DNA of 64,000 nt from Gemella massiliensis (GCF_900120125.1 NZ_LT635545.1:423387-487386), one strand, 5' to 3'; numbered from the stretch's first letter, positions 26,486 to 36,136 are shown. The notes: generated from the letters alone by a model not told the origin. Program-made: numbers and translations.

Positions 26486-27514
26486 TCAATATCCTCCTCT
26501 CATATCATAACTTACAAGGGCAGAGTAGTGTGCATCTATCCCGCTTGGTGCATTATATGCTGCTGTTAGGACAAATGCTCTGATATTCCTAATCTTGTAT
26601 TCATTTTCCTTAATAACATCTGACAAATACTCTAAATGCTCTGATCTAAGTTTTCTAAATCTTTCTTTTACTATATGTGCCGGAAGCTTCGTTTGATTGA
26701 TTGTAACAAACTCTCTATCATCAAGTATCATAATATCTGCCAGTATCTTTAATATCTCATCAAAGTCTTTAACTATAAATTTATTGCCCAACTCAAGATG
26801 TTCATAATAGCCTGTCTGTGTTCTTAACTCATCTAAATATTTCTGATATATATTTTTGTTTTCTATTTCCGCCTCTCCATCCATCCTTTTTCTTGGTTCT
26901 GAATACTCGGCATCTATGATGGAATGATGGGTGGAATTATATGATGAAATATCTGTAGTAATCTTTGATGAATTATTTGTAGTAATCTCTGGTAATGGTT
27001 GGGGCATATTGCCATTTTGCATTGGCAGATTTTGCTCTGTTGCATCGGTGCAATCTGCACTTGTGCATTGGTGGATTTTGCACTTTTCCATTGGTGCATT
27101 TTGCCCTAATGCATTAGGCACAGCTTTTTCTAAGGCTTGTAATTCTTCTTTTTTCTTTTTGTTCTCAATTTCAGCATAAAGTTCCTCCAGCTTTTCGGTA
27201 TTTATGGTGTACCATTTTGTTTTATCTCTTGGATCTTTATTGTAGTTTCCTACGAGTAGAAAACCTGCCTTTTCCAACTTCGCAAAGGTTCTTTTTACAG
27301 TATCGAAACTCATATAGTCAAAATCTTTTTCCTGCCATGCTCTTATTGAGTTATATGTCCAATATCTTCCGTCATAGAAGTTATTGCCGGATTTCTTATT
27401 TATTTCTATCCAATAGTTTATTTGTTGTAAGATAAGAGCTTCGTTTAAACCTATTTCCCTTGCCAATGTCTTATTTGCAACGATAGGTTGTTCATCAAAT
27501 AAATACATACTCAT
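26486..27514 (-). CDS. RepA_N-family replication initiator-like protein
   Basis: 342 residues. The N-terminal winged-helix region (about 8-110: ARE IGLNEALILQQINYWIE... SFDTVKRTFAKLEKAGFLLVGNYN) is that of RepA_N plasmid and conjugative-element initiators. A low-complexity Gln/Met/Asn stretch follows (140-190) and the C-terminal ~110 residues match the DUF6017-like part. Probably drives autonomous replication of the excised element. First gene of the operon; AAAGGAGAGC precedes the ATG. Confidence 0.8.
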   Translation of the reverse strand: MSMYLFDEQPIVANKTLAREIGLNEALILQQINYWIEINKKSGNNFYDGRYWTYNSIRAWQEKDFDYMSFDTVKRTFAKLEKAGFLLVGNYNKDPRDKTKWYTINTEKLEELYAEIENKKKKEELQALEKAVPNALGQNAPMEKCKIHQCTSADCTDATEQNLPMQNGNMPQPLPEITTNNSSKITTDISSYNSTHHSIIDAEYSEPRKRMDGEAEIENKNIYQKYLDELRTQTGYYEHLELGNKFIVKDFDEILKILADIMILDDREFVTINQTKLPAHIVKERFRKLRSEHLEYLSDVIKENEYKIRNIRAFVLTAAYNAPSGIDAHYSALVSYDMRGGY

Positions 27515-27552
27515 CTAAAAGCTCTCCTTTCCATGATATTTTTCCACTAAAA

Positions 27553-27585
27553 AAGACGATAGTTTTTATCTATCGCCCTTGGTAA
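27553..27585 (-). terminator. Terminator downstream of the small membrane protein
   Basis: GGGCGATAGATA-AAAA-CTATCGTCTTTTTT on the minus strand, between the small membrane protein and the RepA_N operon. Confidence 0.75.
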
Positions 27586-27603
27586 CCATTTTTATAAAAT
27601 TTT

Positions 27604-27888
27604 TTATATTGATTTTATGGCTTCATTGATTCCTTGTATAAAAGCTATAATTACAGCTCCAATCATCGGTATTCCGTAAGGACTTAGCAGAAATCCGAGT
27701 ATGAGTGCTTCTATTGCTGCTCTTGTGTTGTGCAACATAAAGAACGAGCCTATTGCCGCAAATACACACATCAGCATTAGCAGATACAGTAACGCTGTTC
27801 CTATGCTTAGTAAGAATGTTAAAAATGCAGTAAGAATACTTAACAGCAGGCTGATCGGAAATAAAATTATTTTTAATATCCATCTCAT
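27604..27888 (-). CDS. Small hydrophobic protein of Tn1549-like elements
   Basis: 94 residues with three predicted membrane helices (6-30, 35-58, 62-88) and little else. It corresponds in position and character to the small CD1845-type membrane proteins of clostridial conjugative transposons, placed just before the initiator gene. Function unknown. Confidence 0.65.
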   Translation of the reverse strand: MRWILKIILFPISLLLSILTAFLTFLLSIGTALLYLLMLMCVFAAIGSFFMLHNTRAAIEALILGFLLSPYGIPMIGAVIIAFIQGINEAIKSI

Positions 27889-27992
27889 TTATTCTCCACC
27901 GCCTTTGCTAATGGAATAACTGACATAATGGCTTGAAATATTCTTTTACATATCATAAAAGCCTCCTTTTCGATATTTTGTTTGATTTTAAA

Positions 27993-28051
27993 AATAGGGA
28001 TACAGTGCTGAAAGCTCCTATTTATCAAGCTTTTTCCTCTGTATCCCTATT
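27993..28051. repeat. 13-bp perfect inverted repeat at the right flank of the element
   Basis: AATAGGGATACAG (27993-28005) with CTGTATCCCTATT (28039-28051). It may be an attenuator for the small membrane-protein transcript or part of the element boundary. No gene lies between 27889 and 28344. Confidence 0.6.
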
Positions 28052-28106
28052 ATATCTCAAGCCCACTTTGTATGCGATAAACTATTATGTTTATTTGCCA
28101 TAATTA

Positions 28107-28169
28107 AAATCATCCTTTCTTTATTTTAGTGCTTGAACTACTCTTATTTTATCAAGAAAGGATGATTTT
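28107..28169. repeat. 16-bp perfect inverted repeat
   Basis: AAAATCATCCTTTCTT (28107-28122) with AAGAAAGGATGATTTT (28154-28169) around a 31-nt loop. Followed at 28193 by a hairpin like the one at the IS200 end, so the stretch may be an IS or MITE relic. Confidence 0.6.
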
Positions 28170-28192
28170 TCAATTGTTTAACTCTTTTCTCG

Positions 28193-28228
28193 CACCCGCA
28201 TAGCGGGTGGTTTATTGTTTCGGAGACT
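28193..28228. repeat. IS200/IS605-like end hairpin relic
   Basis: CACCCGC-ATA-GCGGGTG followed by TTTATTGTTTCGG resembles the downstream end of the tnpA element at 17.85 kb (GGGGTGG then TTTTCTCTTCGG). No transposase is attached. Confidence 0.4.
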
Positions 28229-28262
28229 TCGCCTCCTCAACTGGCTAAAGCCATTAATAAAA

Positions 28263-28311
28263 ACAGCGATGTGAATTATGAGATTATCTCAAAATACATC
28301 GCTGTTTTTTA
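28263..28311. terminator. Terminator of the nanA-transporter operon
   Basis: ACAGCGATGT (28263-28272) pairs with ACATCGCTGT (28296-28305) with an inner GAGAT/ATCTC pairing; T runs lie on both strands, so it can work in both directions. Confidence 0.8.
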
Positions 28312-28344
28312 TATTTAATTATTTTTATTTACACGTCTATTAAA

Positions 28345-29898
28345 TTAATTTTCTTTTATATATTTTTCATTTTTTGTATGGATAGTTAAACCTACTATAT
28401 TTTTCTTATCAAATTTGAATATTAAACTAAAAATATAACCGAAGGCTAATGAACTTAAGAATGAAAAACCTGAGAATATAAATGGACTTTGTTTAGCGTA
28501 TAGTGTGTAATCTTGGATATACCAGCAAACTATTCCTGCCGCAAATAATCCGACCAACGCACCTACACCGTTAGCACGTTTTGTGAAGATTCCTAACGCA
28601 AATGTCCCCGCTAGCGGCACTCCTAATAACCCTGTATATTTCAAGAATAAATCCCAAGTTTCTTTTTGGTTTGTATTAACAAAGTACAACGCCGCTAATG
28701 TTCCGAAAATACCGGCTAAGATAATAATTATACGAGCGATTAAAACGTCTGTTTTTGCATCTTTGCTGCAACCGAAGAAACGTTGTTTAATATCAACCGT
28801 GATACAAGCGGAAATAGAATTTAAGCTGGAAGCAATTGTTGATTGTGCCGCCGCTAAAATTGCCGCAATAACCAAGCCTGCCACTCCTGCCGGAAGAGCT
28901 GTCAGTATGAAGTAAGGAACTAACGCTGTTGTATTCGCAGTTTTTCCAACAACTTCAGCATTCATAAAGTTCGGTAATTTTGTTACAGCATGAGCCCCTT
29001 TGTAAAAACTGTACAATACGGTTCCCATTCCGTAAAATATCGGAATTGAAATAAATGCAAGTAAGCCATTTGTCCAAATAGATTTATTAGTTTCTTTTAC
29101 CGATTCTGTTGTGCTGTAACGTTGAACAACGTCTTGAGAAGCTGTGTACTGTTGTAAATTGTTGAATATTGATCCTATAAATATAATAGGAATAGTTGAT
29201 GCTGTAAATGACCAGCTAAATTTTTCTGAAGTAACAATCTTCCCGTTGGCAACAGCGTCGTTTGCAACATGAGAAAAACCGCCAACTTGATATATCCCAA
29301 TAACAATAACTAAAATAGCACCTCCCAACAGAATAATACCTTGAATAACGTCCGTCCAAATAACTCCTTCCACTCCACCTAAAAATGAATAAATTACACA
29401 AAGAAGTCCAATTACCGCACACACTAAATAAGGACTGATAGTAGACACTGATGTAATAGCTACCGTCGGTAAATAAATAACTATTGCAACTCTTCCTATA
29501 TGAAACAGTGAGAATAAGACACTTCCTATTACTCTCATACTAGGATTAAAACGTGCTTCTAAGTATTCATAAGCTGTTGTAACATTTAACTTTCTAAAAA
29601 ACGGAACATAGTAATGAATTAGAATGGGAATAATTGCTATAATCGCAAAATTTCCGGCTGCATATGTCCAATCTCCATTAAATGCTTTTTCCGGTGTCGC
29701 CATAAACGTAATGGCTGATAATGTCGTCGCATAAATCGAAAAACCTACCGCCCACGAGGGAATACTTCCACCTGCTTTAAAAAATTCATCCGTGCTGGAA
29801 CCTGCTTTTTTAGTGAAATACACTCCAACACCCAGCATTGCCAGTAAATATACCACCAGCATAATACCATTAAGAGTACCAAAACCGACTTTTTCCAT
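28345..29898 (-). CDS. Sodium:solute symporter, probable sialic acid transporter
   Basis: 517 residues with about 13 membrane helices. SSS-family signature in GFSIYATTLSAITFMATPEKAF (near 52-73) and the sodium-site residues of that family. It follows nanA by 25 bp in one operon, so N-acetylneuraminate is the likely substrate, as for SiaT/NanT-type SSS carriers in other Firmicutes. AGTGGAGG is placed ahead of the ATG. Substrate is inferred from context only. Confidence 0.85.
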   Translation of the reverse strand: MEKVGFGTLNGIMLVVYLLAMLGVGVYFTKKAGSSTDEFFKAGGSIPSWAVGFSIYATTLSAITFMATPEKAFNGDWTYAAGNFAIIAIIPILIHYYVPFFRKLNVTTAYEYLEARFNPSMRVIGSVLFSLFHIGRVAIVIYLPTVAITSVSTISPYLVCAVIGLLCVIYSFLGGVEGVIWTDVIQGIILLGGAILVIVIGIYQVGGFSHVANDAVANGKIVTSEKFSWSFTASTIPIIFIGSIFNNLQQYTASQDVVQRYSTTESVKETNKSIWTNGLLAFISIPIFYGMGTVLYSFYKGAHAVTKLPNFMNAEVVGKTANTTALVPYFILTALPAGVAGLVIAAILAAAQSTIASSLNSISACITVDIKQRFFGCSKDAKTDVLIARIIIILAGIFGTLAALYFVNTNQKETWDLFLKYTGLLGVPLAGTFALGIFTKRANGVGALVGLFAAGIVCWYIQDYTLYAKQSPFIFSGFSFLSSLAFGYIFSLIFKFDKKNIVGLTIHTKNEKYIKEN

Positions 29899-29923
29899 AG
29901 ATTAATTCCTCCACTTTTTTAAA

Positions 29924-30802
29924 TTATAAGTTATAGTCTTTTACCAACTGTTCTACTTCTTTAAGTTTTTCAGAGGCAAATACTTTCATCGGTTGTTTAC
30001 AGTAACCGGCATCAATACCTTTTACTTTTAAAATTTCTTTTAATGTTTGATAAAGCCCAAGTTCTAAAACTTTTTCAATCACATCATTAGCTTGATGTTG
30101 AAGTTCATAAGCTTCGGCAACTTTTCCGGCTTTCGCCAAATCGAAAATTTTTCTACTGGTTTTACCGTTTACATTATACGTAGAACCGATAGCTCCATCA
30201 ACACCTGACACTACAGCTTGTACCAACATTTCATCAAATCCTGACCAAATTAATTTATTAGGAAATCTTCTTCTAAAACGTTCTAATTGATAAAAGTCCG
30301 CCGCTGTATATTTAACACCGATTACTTTTTCATTATCCAAAAGTTCAGCAAATTGGTCTAAGCTGATTTTTACCCCTGTCAATGTTGGGATATAATATAA
30401 AATCATTGTATTTTCCGTTGCATTGATAATAGTTTCGTAATAATGTTTTACTTCGGCAAATGATAACGGATAGTAAAACGGTGTTACCGCCGATAGCGAA
30501 TCGTATCCCAAGTCGGTTGCATATTTTGCAAGTTCTACCGCTTCGTTTAAGTCAAGAGAACCGACCTGAGCGATTAATTTTACTCTGCTTCCGACAACTT
30601 CTTTTACAAATTTAAAAATTTGTTTTTTCTGCGTTGTATTTAATAAGAAATTTTCGCCACTACTTCCATTAACATATAAACCATCTACCTTTGATACTTC
30701 GATATTGTACTCAATAACTTGTCTTAAACCGTCTTCTTTAATGTTTCCATTTTCATCAAACGGGATTAATACTGCTGAGTATATACCTTTTAAATCTTTC
30801 AT
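29924..30802 (-). CDS. nanA: N-acetylneuraminate lyase
   Basis: 292 residues, a (beta/alpha)8 barrel of the DHDPS/NAL family. It splits N-acetylneuraminate into pyruvate and N-acetylmannosamine. Family features: GSSGENFLL (near 46), the conserved Tyr in [11 protein letters not shown] (near 136) and Schiff-base Lys in [14 protein letters not shown] (near 165). First gene of the operon with the transporter, read from a promoter with TTGACA and TATAAT and an operator between 30831 and 30890. Confidence 0.93.
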   Translation of the reverse strand: MKDLKGIYSAVLIPFDENGNIKEDGLRQVIEYNIEVSKVDGLYVNGSSGENFLLNTTQKKQIFKFVKEVVGSRVKLIAQVGSLDLNEAVELAKYATDLGYDSLSAVTPFYYPLSFAEVKHYYETIINATENTMILYYIPTLTGVKISLDQFAELLDNEKVIGVKYTAADFYQLERFRRRFPNKLIWSGFDEMLVQAVVSGVDGAIGSTYNVNGKTSRKIFDLAKAGKVAEAYELQHQANDVIEKVLELGLYQTLKEILKVKGIDAGYCKQPMKVFASEKLKEVEQLVKDYNL

Positions 30803-30830
30803 TTTAGATTCTCCTTGTTTTAAATTTTAT

Positions 30831-30891
30831 TTAACACATTAAATTTTAATACATTTATATTATAAAACGCTTACTTTTGTTTTGTCAAGAA
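30831..30891 (-). promoter_or_regulatory. nanA promoter with nan/nag operator
   Basis: Minus strand: TTGACA, 18-bp spacer, TATAAT, then directly downstream the 19-bp operator whose plus-strand form is TTAACACATTAAATTTTAA (30831-30849), identical to the one before nagA. The spacer and -10 include GTAAGCGTTTTAT, which keeps the core of a catabolite-response element with about three mismatches. Repression by blocking at +1 is the simple reading. Confidence 0.65.
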
Positions 30892-30998
30892 CTATTTTTA
30901 AAAAATAAGATGTTTAACGCTATTTACAGCAAATTTTATTTTAATATTAACACTTTACAAACGTTCTAACTCTATTGTAAAATTAAAGTGCAAGTTAT

Positions 30999-31017
30999 TT
31001 AACACGTTGATTGAAAT
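30999..31017 (+). promoter_or_regulatory. Candidate nan/nag operator upstream of nanM
   Basis: TTAACACGTTGATTGAAAT, a weaker version of the shared operator, about 11 bp downstream of a TTTACA/TAAAAT promoter-like pair and 33 bp before the nanM start. Confidence 0.45.
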
Positions 31018-31049
31018 ACAAAAATAAAATTTATTTAGGAGATATTCGT

Positions 31050-32084
31050 ATGAACAAAAAATTATTTTGGAAAAACATCGGAAAAGTTCCGGCTCAAAAA
31101 AATCAACAAGAAAATATCGGAACTGCCGGTTTAATAAAAGGAACGATTAACGATTATTTAATAATAGGCGGTGGTGCTAACTTCCCCAACGGAACTCCTG
31201 TCGAAAATGGCACCAAGGTTATTTATTCCGACATTTATCTTTATAAAGAAATTGACGATAATTTAAAACTGATTGAACAAACTAATTTTTCTTTTAAAAC
31301 CGCCTATGGAGCAACGGCGCAAACTAAAAACGCTCTTTACTACATAGGAGCAGAAAATGAAACTTCATCAAAAATTATTAAAATTTCTGTACAAAATGAA
31401 AAGTTGTTTTTTGAAGAGTTATATGCTCTACCATTTTCGGTAGAAAATATTATCGCTGAAGTTTTGGGTGATTATTTATATTTTGGTGTCGGTTCTATTA
31501 ATGGTACCAACAGTAATGAGCTTTATCGCTACAGTTTAAAAGACGGCGGTTTTGAAGTTATTTCAAACTTTCCGGGGTTATCACGTTCACAAGCTATATC
31601 TTATGCCGCAGGAAATTTACTTATTATTTACGGCGGTGGTGCGGACGTTACTTATAACGACGGCTTTAGTTTCGATACCAAAACTCTTACTTGGAATAAT
31701 CTTTCTCCTGTTGTTATCAACGATGAAGAATTATCTCTACTCGGTGCTGATCGAACACTTCTTAACGAAAATGAACTTCTTATTATCGGCGGTTTTAATA
31801 AAGACGTTTGGAAAGAAGCTACTTATAATCTCAACACTTTAACAGGTGATGAGCGTGCTGAGTACAGAACAAAATACTTCACCATGCCGATAGAAGATTA
31901 TCATTGGAATAAAAAAGAATTAGTTTATAATTTTGTTGAAGATAAATGGTACAAATTAAGGGAAATAAATTTTTACGCACCCTGTGGACATGCCCTTCTT
32001 TCAACAAAAAAATATATTTATTCGATTATGGGCGAGATAAAACCTGCTGTCCGCTCACCATTTATTCAACAATGTAAAAAATAA
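31050..32084 (+). CDS. nanM: Kelch-type N-acetylneuraminate epimerase (NanM/YjhT-like)
   Basis: 344 residues from ATG 31050, which follows AGGAGAT; the in-frame TTG at 31011 has no RBS. Six Kelch beta-propeller blades are suggested by recurring Gly-Gly plus aromatic motifs (LIIGGGANFPNG, LLIIYGGGADVTYNDG, ELLIIGGFNKDVW). The family interconverts alpha and beta sialic acid anomers, speeding uptake or cleavage. No signal peptide is evident, so it acts in the cytosol here. Divergent from nanA. Confidence 0.82.
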   Translation: MNKKLFWKNIGKVPAQKNQQENIGTAGLIKGTINDYLIIGGGANFPNGTPVENGTKVIYSDIYLYKEIDDNLKLIEQTNFSFKTAYGATAQTKNALYYIGAENETSSKIIKISVQNEKLFFEELYALPFSVENIIAEVLGDYLYFGVGSINGTNSNELYRYSLKDGGFEVISNFPGLSRSQAISYAAGNLLIIYGGGADVTYNDGFSFDTKTLTWNNLSPVVINDEELSLLGADRTLLNENELLIIGGFNKDVWKEATYNLNTLTGDERAEYRTKYFTMPIEDYHWNKKELVYNFVEDKWYKLREINFYAPCGHALLSTKKYIYSIMGEIKPAVRSPFIQQCKK

Positions 32085-32111
32085 TTTTTAATTCACACCT
32101 ATAATTTACAC

Positions 32112-32199
32112 AAAAACACAGGAACATATAGACTATCTCCTAAAGCCGGACAAAAGAACTCTAACTTTAGAAAATAAGTTTATGTTATCCTGTGTTTTT
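32112..32199. terminator. Bidirectional terminator between nanM and manA
   Basis: AAAACACAGGA-ACATA pairs with TATGTTATCCTGTGTTTT across a ~55-nt loop, with T-rich sequence on both sides. Confidence 0.6.
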
Positions 32200-32242
32200 A
32201 TTTTAATTAATTTTTTATTTTTTAAACTTTATGAACTCAATT

Positions 32243-33196
32243 TTACTGCACCCTATCATAACTACCGATTAAAAACATTTCCCCGATAAGTTCATAATTA
32301 CGACAAGCTGTCGTTAGTATAAAACTGTCACCTTTTTTTAACGAAAAAGTTTGTCCATCAATTTTTATCACACCGGCTCCATTTAAGACTGTAAAAAGAT
32401 TACCTGTTTTATTTTTTTCAAGCGTAGCACTACCGTCTAATTCTATTTTATAAACACCGAAATAACGCTCTTGTGCTAAGTTTGTAATTACTGCATCATC
32501 TTTTACAGTTTTTGTATAATCAGATACTATCTTTTTGAACGGTACTGTCGTTGTTTGTTTTGTTTTTTCGATATGAAGTTCACGCTTATTGCCGTTTTTG
32601 TCTACTCTGTCATAATCGTAAACCCGGTAAGTTGTATCTGAATTTTGCTGTACTTCATAAATTAAAATCCCTCCGCCTATTGCATGTAGCGTTCCTGCCG
32701 GTATATAGAAGAAATCACCTTTTTTAACATTTTCCTTTATAAACAATTTATCCCATTCTTTATTATCAATTTTCTTATTAAATTCTTCGTGATTTTTCGC
32801 TGTATGACCATATATTAACTGAGAGTTTTTTTCTGCATCAAGAACATACCAACACTCTGTTTTTCCTAATTCACCATTTTCGTACTTTTTAGCGTAGTTA
32901 TCATCCGGATGAACTTGAACCGATAATTCATCACTTGCATCCAATATTTTTATAAGCAACGGAAATTTTTCATACTGTTTTTGAGTAAAAAGTTTATAAT
33001 CTTCTTTATACGCTTCTTTTAAAGTTTTACCGCTATATTTCCCGTTTATTATAAGCGAACTGCCGTTATCATGTGCCGCAATCACCCATGCTTCACCGAT
33101 TTTACCGGCAGGTAGGTCATAGCCGAACTGCTCTAAGTTTCTCCCGCCCCAAAGTCGCTCACAAAGAACAGGTTTTAAAAATAATATTTTATCCAT
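32243..33196 (-). CDS. manA: Mannose-6-phosphate isomerase, class I
   Basis: 317 residues from ATG 33196 behind AAGGAGG; the longer frame to 33283 lacks an RBS. It interconverts mannose-6-P and fructose-6-P with a zinc cupin site: QVHPDDNYA (near 95), Glu in GKTECWYVLD and HAIGGGILIYEVQQNSDTTYR (near 170-190). Lies between the nan genes on the opposite strand, so it may feed mannose from the same host glycans; it carries no obvious copy of the shared operator. Confidence 0.92.
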   Translation of the reverse strand: MDKILFLKPVLCERLWGGRNLEQFGYDLPAGKIGEAWVIAAHDNGSSLIINGKYSGKTLKEAYKEDYKLFTQKQYEKFPLLIKILDASDELSVQVHPDDNYAKKYENGELGKTECWYVLDAEKNSQLIYGHTAKNHEEFNKKIDNKEWDKLFIKENVKKGDFFYIPAGTLHAIGGGILIYEVQQNSDTTYRVYDYDRVDKNGNKRELHIEKTKQTTTVPFKKIVSDYTKTVKDDAVITNLAQERYFGVYKIELDGSATLEKNKTGNLFTVLNGAGVIKIDGQTFSLKKGDSFILTTACRNYELIGEMFLIGSYDRVQ

Positions 33197-33407
33197 GCCA
33201 ACCTCCTTAATATATCTATTTGGGTTAATTTTGGAATTTTTAGTATTGTAATGTGTAAAAATTCGTAGAAGTAAGATATGCAAGGCTACTCTAATCTTTT
33301 ACTTACTTTGTTCGTAAAGATTAGCAAGTAGCTACCGCTTTAAAATTTATCATAGCACAGTATAAAAAAAATTCAAAGAGAAAATAAGGTTTTTGGAAAT
33401 ATTTATT

Positions 33408-33425
33408 TTAAAACGTTAAATTTTA
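33408..33425 (+). promoter_or_regulatory. Candidate nan/nag operator upstream of nanK
   Basis: TTAAAACGTTAAATTTTA, keeping the CRTTAAATTTTA core of the shared operator, 46 bp before the nanK start and just upstream of a TATAAAAT -10-like box. Confidence 0.45.
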
Positions 33426-33470
33426 TGTTAAGATATTTGTTGTATAAAATATTAAAAGGCAGGTAAAATT

Positions 33471-34334
33471 ATGCTATTAGGAATCGACATTGGCGGAACA
33501 AGTATTAAATTCGCCGTTTTTAATAACAACTACGAAATTATTCACTATGAAACATGTAAAACACCGGATAATACTACGGTGAAAATTACCGATGAAATGT
33601 ATCGTGTTGCCGGTATTATTCGTGAAAAGTATAACTTTAATGCAGTCGGTATTTCTTCGGCAGGAGTTATTGATAATATAGCTATGAAAGTTATCAGTGC
33701 CGCTCCGACAATTAAAAATTATATCGGCACTAATTTCAGACGTGAATTTGGTGATAAATTAGGTGTTGACATTTACGTTGATAACGATGTTAACTGCGCC
33801 TTACTCGGTGAACAGTGGCTCGGTTGCGCTAAAGGGCTTGACGAAGTTTTCTGTATGGCTCTCGGAACGGGCATCGGCGGTGCTTATTATCTTGATAGAC
33901 TTCCTACAGGTTCGCAGTTTAGTGTCGGAGAAATCGGTCAATCTGTCTACGATTTTGATACTGAAACTACTTATGAACAACGTGCTTCAACGATTGCCCT
34001 TGATAAAAAAATCAAAACTGAAATCCATGATACTCTTGATGTTATTGAATTTTTTGAACTTTGTAAACAAGAAGATGCCAATGCTTTAAAAGTTCTTGAT
34101 GAGTGGTTATTTGAACTTGCTCGTGGTATAGTAAATCTCTTCGTAATATTAGATCCTAAATATTTAATCATCGGCGGTGCTATTTCCGCTCAGAAAGATT
34201 ACTTATTAAATAAAATCGAAGAAAAAGTACGTGAACTTAATCCTATAAAAATCGATAAAACAAAATTTTTAACAGCCGCTTTAGGTAATGATGCCGCTCT
34301 TTACGGAGCGATCAGTCCTTTTGTTAAAAAATAA
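33471..34334 (+). CDS. nanK: ROK-family kinase, probable N-acetylmannosamine kinase
   Basis: 287 residues. ATP-binding GIDIGGTSIKFAVF at the N-terminus, sugar-site VDNDVNCALLGEQWLG (near 103), ALGTGIGGAYYL (near 128) and GEIGQ. The CXCGXXGC zinc motif of many ROK kinases is missing, as in some Firmicute NanK proteins. Phosphorylates ManNAc made by NanA, giving ManNAc-6-P for NanE. Glucokinase activity cannot be excluded from sequence, but the locus argues for ManNAc. Confidence 0.85.
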   Translation: MLLGIDIGGTSIKFAVFNNNYEIIHYETCKTPDNTTVKITDEMYRVAGIIREKYNFNAVGISSAGVIDNIAMKVISAAPTIKNYIGTNFRREFGDKLGVDIYVDNDVNCALLGEQWLGCAKGLDEVFCMALGTGIGGAYYLDRLPTGSQFSVGEIGQSVYDFDTETTYEQRASTIALDKKIKTEIHDTLDVIEFFELCKQEDANALKVLDEWLFELARGIVNLFVILDPKYLIIGGAISAQKDYLLNKIEEKVRELNPIKIDKTKFLTAALGNDAALYGAISPFVKK

Positions 34335-34445
34335 TATTCCTACCTGTACCGATCAAAAAGTTAAAAATTTTTATAGAATTTACTTATTTAACAGTTAGAT
34401 AATGTACTTTAAAAAACTTTACAAAATCTAACGAATTATGCGAAA

Positions 34446-34505
34446 GCGACTTAATAAAATCAATTTCTAACAAAATTACGATTTTTAAGTTGCTCTTTTT
34501 TTATA
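34446..34505 (+). terminator. Terminator downstream of nanK
   Basis: GCGACTTAATAAAATC pairs with GATTTTTAAGTTGC around a ~20-nt loop and is followed by TCTTTTTTT. Related sequences at 36137-36190 and 54551-54593 show it is one of a family of intergenic motifs. Confidence 0.7.
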
Positions 34506-34569
34506 TATTATCTTCCTCCATTGTTAATTAAAAATATTCGTCTATTTTACTAATATTTCAAATTTTATC

Positions 34570-34627
34570 TTTACAAATTATCACTATGGTGATACAATCA
34601 AAATAAGTTAACACATTAAATTTAATA
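34570..34627 (+). promoter_or_regulatory. Promoter and operator of the GntR-nanE operon
   Basis: TTTACA, 17-bp spacer, TACAAT (34593-34598). The spacer holds a perfect inverted repeat TATCAC-TATG-GTGATA (34579-34594), and the shared operator TTAACACATTAAATTTAATA (34608-34627) starts just after the expected transcription start. This supports autoregulation by the GntR protein. Confidence 0.65.
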
Positions 34628-34644
34628 TAGCTATGGAGAACAAA

Positions 34645-35349
34645 ATGAAAAAATATGAAAAAATTATTAATGATATTATTCTAAAAATAAAAACCGGTAT
34701 TTTTAAAGAGGGGGAGCAACTTTACACCGAAAGAGAAATTAAAGAAATTTACAATGTCAGTTCTACTACCGCCGTCCGTGTCCTAAACGAGCTGGAGGTT
34801 ACAGGGTATATATTTAGAGTCCAAGGTAAAGGGAGTTTCGTAAATAAAACACTTGTTAACAAACGTGTTTATTTGACAGAAACCAATAATTTCAACAAAA
34901 TATTTAAAGAAGCCGTTGTTGAACGTTCTGAAGTTATTGATGTTCAATTGGTTCAAGATAAAGAACTTTGTTCAAAATTACAACTTAAAAATCAAAAGTT
35001 ACTAAAGGTAACCCGTATTAAATATATCGGTACTACTCCTTGGGCTTATCAAACCAATTACATTCCGATAAAATATTTACCCAATATTAATATAACCGAT
35101 ATTGATAACTTTAGAGAATTAGCAACAATGATTCGTAAGGAGTATCGCATTGATATTCATCAGGAGAAATCTAAAAAAACTATGAAAGTTATTACCGATG
35201 TTCCTGATGAGATCTCTAAATATATAGCTCCTAGCGGTGAACCTTGTTTCGAATTTAACAGATATACTTATTTTTCTGACGGAAAAATTTTTGAATATGT
35301 AAAAATATATATTAACTACAAATATTATAGCATTACTATAAAAGATTAA
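34645..35349 (+). CDS. GntR/HutC-family regulator with UTRA domain, probable nan/nag repressor
   Basis: 234 residues. Winged helix at 1-70 ([40 protein letters not shown]) and a UTRA effector domain from about 80 to the end. HutC/NagR-type regulators bind phosphorylated sugars such as GlcNAc-6-P or GlcN-6-P. I start at ATG 34645 with GGAGA spaced seven bases upstream instead of the ATG at 34633, whose codon overlaps the RBS. Co-transcribed with nanE. Its likely sites are the five operator copies listed here. Confidence 0.87.
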   Translation: MKKYEKIINDIILKIKTGIFKEGEQLYTEREIKEIYNVSSTTAVRVLNELEVTGYIFRVQGKGSFVNKTLVNKRVYLTETNNFNKIFKEAVVERSEVIDVQLVQDKELCSKLQLKNQKLLKVTRIKYIGTTPWAYQTNYIPIKYLPNINITDIDNFRELATMIRKEYRIDIHQEKSKKTMKVITDVPDEISKYIAPSGEPCFEFNRYTYFSDGKIFEYVKIYINYKYYSITIKD

Positions 35350-35372
35350 AAGTCTTAAGAATGGAGTTTTGT

Positions 35373-36071
35373 ATGACTAAAAAAGAAGAACTGTTAAAAA
35401 AAATAAAAAATGGCATTATCGTTTCATGTCAGGCACTGCCCGGAGAACCGCTTTTTGTCGAAAAAGGTGGAATTATGCAGCTAATGGCACTTGCCGCAAA
35501 ACAAGCGGGCGCTGTAGGTATCCGTGCCCAAGGCGTTCAAGATATTACGCAAATTAAAAAAATGGTTGATTTACCTATAATCGGTATTATTAAAAAAAGT
35601 TATGACGGTATGGAACAATTTATCACAGCTACTATGAAAGAAGTTGATGATCTTGTCAAAACCGGGTGCGAAATTATCGCTCTTGATTGTACTTTAAGAC
35701 CTAGGTTTGACGGAACTACCGTTAATGATTTTGTCGCTGAAATAAAAGAAAAATATCCGGATATTATTTTAATGGCAGATATCGCTACTTTAGAAGATGG
35801 CATTAATGCTGAAAAATTAGGTGTTGATTTTGTCGGAACAACACTGAGCGGTTATACCGAAAATACAAAAAACCGTCCCGACAAAGTTGATTTAGAGTTA
35901 ATTAAAAATCTTTCAAATACTATTTCCATTCCGGTTATTGCGGAGGGACGAATTCATTATCCACATCATGCAAAAGAAGCACTCGAAGCAGGAGCTTTTT
36001 GCGTAGTTGTCGGCGGAGCGATTACCCGCCCAAAAGAAATTACCCAACGTTTTATTAATGCCGTTAAATAA
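35373..36071 (+). CDS. nanE: N-acetylmannosamine-6-phosphate 2-epimerase
   Basis: 232 residues, a TIM barrel of the NanE family. Converts ManNAc-6-P to GlcNAc-6-P. Typical N-terminus [20 protein letters not shown], catalytic Lys in IIGIIKKSY, Asp in [10 protein letters not shown] and the phosphate-binding [35 protein letters not shown] 35373 has GGAG at good spacing; the ATG at 35361 does not. It follows the GntR gene by 23 bp. GlcNAc-6-P then goes to NagA and NagB at 61.8-63.7 kb. Confidence 0.92.
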   Translation: MTKKEELLKKIKNGIIVSCQALPGEPLFVEKGGIMQLMALAAKQAGAVGIRAQGVQDITQIKKMVDLPIIGIIKKSYDGMEQFITATMKEVDDLVKTGCEIIALDCTLRPRFDGTTVNDFVAEIKEKYPDIILMADIATLEDGINAEKLGVDFVGTTLSGYTENTKNRPDKVDLELIKNLSNTISIPVIAEGRIHYPHHAKEALEAGAFCVVVGGAITRPKEITQRFINAVK

Positions 36072-36136
36072 AGAAAATTCTCTATTTATTTAAAATTTTC
36101 TTGCCTTTGCATAAAATTATTTATAAAAATTAAAAC

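Noticed and set aside
27623..27883. 86-codon ORF overlapping the small membrane protein in another frame
   Set aside because: Same strand, different frame, no hydrophobic pattern or RBS; the 94-residue frame matches the known small membrane proteins of such elements.
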